A stretch of DNA of 63,336 nt, from assembly GCA_947258585.1 (NCBI GenBank), contig CAMYIZ010000005.1:1-63336 (forward strand), read 5' to 3'. The stretch comes from an uncultured Haliea sp. (GTDB taxonomy: Bacteria; Pseudomonadota; Gammaproteobacteria; Pseudomonadales; Halieaceae). The translations under genes and the position numbers were made by a program. The notes beneath the pieces were generated by a model. It was given only the letters and a program-made list of their open reading frames with translations, had not been told where the DNA came from and searched no databases. How positions within the stretch are numbered: the first letter of the stretch is position 1; every line of letters begins with the position of its first letter. Below are positions 60,308 through 63,336 of the stretch, one piece after another.

Positions 60308-63027
60308 GACTTCTTGCGCGCGGCCTTGCGTTTGGGCGCCGCCTTCTTCTTCCGTGCCGGCGCTTTCTTGCCGGCGCTCGCTGCAGCCGAGCCCGCTGCC
60401 TTGCCCTCTTCAACCTGCCAGGCGCCACCCCGGTACACCGCCCGCCAGCCGGTAGGTTTGCCGTCCTGTTCCGTCATCACATACTGTTCCGCCGCCTTGC
60501 GGCTATAGCGGACCTGGCTGCGGTTACCGTCCGGATCCGCTGCTGGTGCGCTGAACAGGAAGCTGTACTTGGGGTCGATTTCGCTCTTGTGTGGCAGCAG
60601 TTCGTCGACAAAGGGCGCCCGGGTCTCACGATTCCGGGGGAACTGGCTGGCAGCGAGGAACAGGCCCGCGGCACCGTCGCGCAGCACATAGTGGTCGTCG
60701 ACTTTCTCACAGGCCAGTTCCGGCATCGGTACCGGATCCATTTTTGGTGGCGCCGCCTCGCCGCTGCGCAGCAGTTTGCGGGTATTCTTGCAGGTCTCCG
60801 AGGTACAGCCGAAATACTTGCCAAAGCGGCCGTTCTTGAGCTGCATCTCTGCACCGCACTTGTCGCACTCCAGGACCGGGCCATCGTAGCCCTTGATCTT
60901 GAACTTGCCCTGCTCGACCTCGTAGCCCGGGCAGTCGGGATTGTTGCCGCAGACGTGCAGCTTGCGCTGTTCGTCAATCAGGTAGCTGTCCATGGCGGCA
61001 TTACAGAGTTTGCAGCGGTGCTTGCTGCGCAGCAGCCGGGATTCCGCCTCATCGTCCGCATCCTCGCGGATGGCTTCGTCCCCGGAGGTCAGGTTGATGG
61101 TGTTCTTGCAGCGCTCCTTGGGCGGCAAGGCGTAGCCGGAACAGCCGAGAAAAACGCCGGTGCTGGCGGTGCGTATCTGCATCGGGCGCCCGCACTTGCT
61201 GCAGGCGATGTCAGTGGGCGTCGGCTCGTTGGGCTGCATGCCAACCGGCTCCTGCTCCTCCGCCTTCTCCAGCAGCTGGCGGAAGTCTGCATAGAACCGG
61301 TCCAGCAGAGCGCGCCAATCGAGCTCGCCCTGGGCAACCTCGTCCAGGTGCTCTTCCATACTCGCGGTAAAACCGTAGTCCAGTAGTTCCTGGAAGCTGT
61401 TTTGCAGGCGCTGGGTAACAATATCGCCCATTTTCTCCGCGTAGAAACGCTTGTTTTCCAGCCGCACATAGCCCCGGTCCTGGATGGTGGAGATAATCGA
61501 GGCGTACGTTGACGGCCGGCCGATACCGCGCTTCTCCAGTTCCCGCACCAGGCTGGCTTCGCCGTAACGGGGCGCCGGCTTGGTGAAGTGCTGGGCCGGC
61601 TCCAGGGCCTGCAAACTCAGGCTGTCGCCCTGCTGGATATCGGGCAGCACCTCGTCCTCGCCCTTGCGGCCGCCCGCACCCTGCACCCGGGTGTAGCCGT
61701 CGAAGCGGATAATCCGCCCCTTCGCGGCCAATTCGTAGTCACCCGCGGCAACCGTTATGGTGGTGGCGGTGTATTCCGCGGGCGTCATCTGACAGGCCAC
61801 GAACTGGCGCCAGATCATTTCATACAGGCGTTCGGCATCGCGCTCCATGCCCTGCAGGGCCGACTGCAGCAGATTGACATCGGAAGGACGGATGGCCTCG
61901 TGGGCCTCCTGGGCGCCCTCCTTGCTGCTGTAGCGATTGGGCTTCTCCGGCAGGTAGGCGGCGGGAAAATTGGCGCCGATATAGTCGCGGCAGGCCGTGA
62001 CTGCCTCATTGCTGAGATTGGTCGAATCGGTCCGCATGTAGGTGATGTAACCGGCCTCGTACAGACGCTGGGCCATCATCATGGTCTTCTTCACCGAGAA
62101 ACCGAGCCGGGTGCTGGCAGCCTGCTGCAGGGTGGAAGTGATGAAGGGCGCGGGCGCCTTGGAGCGCGTCGGTTTGTCTTCCCGCTGGCTCACCACATAG
62201 GGCAGCTGTTCCAGTTCCGTGGTCGCCGCCCGGGTGTCCGCCTCATTGTCCGGGCGGAAGTTCTCGCCGCGGTGTTTGCGCACCTGGAAGCGGACACTGT
62301 CCTCCCCCTGCGGCAGCAGATCGGCGTGGACTTCCCAGTATTCCTCGGGCACGAAGGCGCGGATCTCCCGTTCCCGCTCCACGATCAGGCGAACTGCCAC
62401 GGACTGCACCCGGCCTGCGGAAAGACCCCGGGCCACCTTGGCCCAGAGCAGCGGCGATACCATGTAGCCTACCACCCGGTCGAGGAAGCGCCGGGCCTGC
62501 TGGGCGTTGACCCGGTTCTGGTCCAGGTGTGAGGGATGCTCAAAGGCCTCGCCGATGGCCTTCTTGGTGATCTCGTTGAACACCACGCGCTGATAGCGGG
62601 AATCGTCGCCGCCGATGGCCTCGCGCAGGTGCCAGGCAATGGCTTCCCCCTCGCGGTCAAGGTCGGTGGCGAGATAGATGGCATCGCTGTTCGCTGCCAG
62701 CTTGCGCAACTCGGCAACCACTTTCTCCTTGCCCGGGAGAATCTGGTAGGAGGCTTTCCAGCCGTGCTCCGGATCTATGCCCATGCGCCGTACCAGCTGC
62801 TCGCGCGATTTCCGTTTCCGGTGCTCGGCCTTTTCCTCCGGGGACAGCTTGCGGGTGATCGCCGCCTGCGCAGCGCGCTCCTTGGGGTCAACCGGCTCGG
62901 CGCTGCCCGCGGTAGGCAGGTCGCGAATGTGGCCGACGCTGGACTTGACGATAAAATCCGGGCCCAGGTACTTGTTGATGGTTTTCGCCTTGGCGGGCGA
63001 CTCTACGATGACCAGTGATTTACCCAT
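60304..63027 (-). CDS. topA: DNA topoisomerase I
   Basis: The 907-residue enzyme relaxes negative supercoils. The Toprim domain begins '[20 protein letters not shown]'; the active Tyr is in '[14 protein letters not shown]' near residue 325; three C4 zinc ribbons lie in the C-terminal part ('CSKCGRPMQ', 'CKLCNAAMD', 'CDKCGAEMQ'). A Lys/Ala-rich tail ends the protein. The ATG at 63027 is preferred over the upstream in-frame codon at 63075. Confidence 0.97.
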   Translation of the reverse strand: MGKSLVIVESPAKAKTINKYLGPDFIVKSSVGHIRDLPTAGSAEPVDPKERAAQAAITRKLSPEEKAEHRKRKSREQLVRRMGIDPEHGWKASYQILPGKEKVVAELRKLAANSDAIYLATDLDREGEAIAWHLREAIGGDDSRYQRVVFNEITKKAIGEAFEHPSHLDQNRVNAQQARRFLDRVVGYMVSPLLWAKVARGLSAGRVQSVAVRLIVEREREIRAFVPEEYWEVHADLLPQGEDSVRFQVRKHRGENFRPDNEADTRAATTELEQLPYVVSQREDKPTRSKAPAPFITSTLQQAASTRLGFSVKKTMMMAQRLYEAGYITYMRTDSTNLSNEAVTACRDYIGANFPAAYLPEKPNRYSSKEGAQEAHEAIRPSDVNLLQSALQGMERDAERLYEMIWRQFVACQMTPAEYTATTITVAAGDYELAAKGRIIRFDGYTRVQGAGGRKGEDEVLPDIQQGDSLSLQALEPAQHFTKPAPRYGEASLVRELEKRGIGRPSTYASIISTIQDRGYVRLENKRFYAEKMGDIVTQRLQNSFQELLDYGFTASMEEHLDEVAQGELDWRALLDRFYADFRQLLEKAEEQEPVGMQPNEPTPTDIACSKCGRPMQIRTASTGVFLGCSGYALPPKERCKNTINLTSGDEAIREDADDEAESRLLRSKHRCKLCNAAMDSYLIDEQRKLHVCGNNPDCPGYEVEQGKFKIKGYDGPVLECDKCGAEMQLKNGRFGKYFGCTSETCKNTRKLLRSGEAAPPKMDPVPMPELACEKVDDHYVLRDGAAGLFLAASQFPRNRETRAPFVDELLPHKSEIDPKYSFLFSAPAADPDGNRSQVRYSRKAAEQYVMTEQDGKPTGWRAVYRGGAWQVEEGKAAGSAAASAGKKAPARKKKAAPKRKAARKKS

Positions 63028-63118
63028 AATCTCCTGCAAAACGTCACTGATGGCGATGCCCGTGCGGCTCACCATCGGACCGAAAAGGTGGCATATATAA
63101 GGGTCAAGCCCTCCCGGG

Positions 63119-63336
63119 TCAAGGAATCTGTTCCGCCCAGTCCAGCAGAATAGCGCGAATCTCCCCTACCCTAGCGGTATCTCCCTGCTCTTGCCAGTAG
63201 ACTCCGCAGCTGCCCTCATCCAGGCTGGCACCGAGAATATCCGGGGGGCAGGCCAGCAGCGGTCCCGGCACCGGTGTGCGTGCGCCCGCGGCGCCCGGCA
63301 ACCACTCCCCATCGCGCTGCAGCCAGGCGCCGCGCC
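63119..63336 (-). CDS. Partial ORF at the right edge, unknown
   Basis: An open minus-strand frame runs from the window edge to a stop at 63119 and gives about 72 residues, with '[10 protein letters not shown]', '[21 protein letters not shown]' and a C-terminal '[15 protein letters not shown]'. I do not recognise it. Amino-acid composition is credible for a real C-terminus. The start lies outside the window. Confidence 0.5.
   Translation of the reverse strand, partial: RGAWLQRDGEWLPGAAGARTPVPGPLLACPPDILGASLDEGSCGVYWQEQGDTARVGEIRAILLDWAEQIP

Overview
The window is one contiguous stretch of a GC-rich gammaproteobacterial chromosome. The right-hand two thirds carry the Na+-translocating NADH:quinone oxidoreductase operon, the Lol lipoprotein exporter, LpxK/KdsB/MsbA envelope genes, LexA and TopA. 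From memory, their order is close to the Pseudomonas aeruginosa PA2977-PA3011 neighbourhood. GTG and TTG starts are frequent. A marine Halieaceae/Spongiibacter-like gammaproteobacterium is my best guess, but the sequence does not prove the genus.

Region 1 (1 to about 27.6 kb) is accessory DNA. The left edge shows a truncated minus-strand ParB of the type found in PFGI-1/ICEclc-like integrative conjugative elements, followed upstream by AlpA. Next comes a dense metal-resistance island: two tandem, clearly paralogous czcI-czcC-czcB-czcA cassettes (1.1-7.3 kb and 8.9-14.8 kb) with a full-length CDF exporter (7.7 kb) between them. Then come a CadR/PbrR-type MerR regulator divergent from an HMA-CDF transporter and an lspA remnant (14.9-16.6 kb), a fatty-acid hydroxylase divergent from an AraC regulator (16.6-18.3 kb), a short CDF transporter behind a long inverted repeat, and a frameshifted IS5-family element (19.3-20.5 kb). 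A minus-strand copper/silver cus operon (20.6-27.6 kb) completes the island; its membrane-fusion protein has a duplicated Met-rich N-terminal domain and it is headed by a small Cys-rich secreted protein.

Region 2 (27.6-28.3 kb) is the island/core border. It holds a tRNA-Cys and a tRNA-Gly gene, and two 84-bp tandem repeats that each begin with the last 13 bases of tRNA-Gly. That 13-mer matches, as I recall it, the end of the ICEclc attachment site.

Region 3 (28.3-63.3 kb) is core chromosome. It contains pgsA-uvrC-murB-LMW phosphatase-kdsB-lpxK-msbA-exbD-exbB-comEC, mostly with 4-14 bp overlaps; a DUF2062 gene; lolCDE; nqrABCDEF with the flavin transferase apbE and maturation factor nqrM; a long-form gap; mfd-csiV; an MTA/MTI phosphorylase with an MscS channel; a DUF6763 gene; lexA with two SOS boxes; a DUF6586 gene; topA; and a partial ORF at the right edge.

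The most interesting signals are the three RND operons that each follow a small secreted His/Cys-rich protein and carry a hairpin at the junction, the CusB domain duplication, the tRNA-end tandem repeats, the 20-bp inverted repeat before a CDF gene, and lolC, whose reading frame has no ordinary start codon. I did not find a convincing new defence or anti-phage system.
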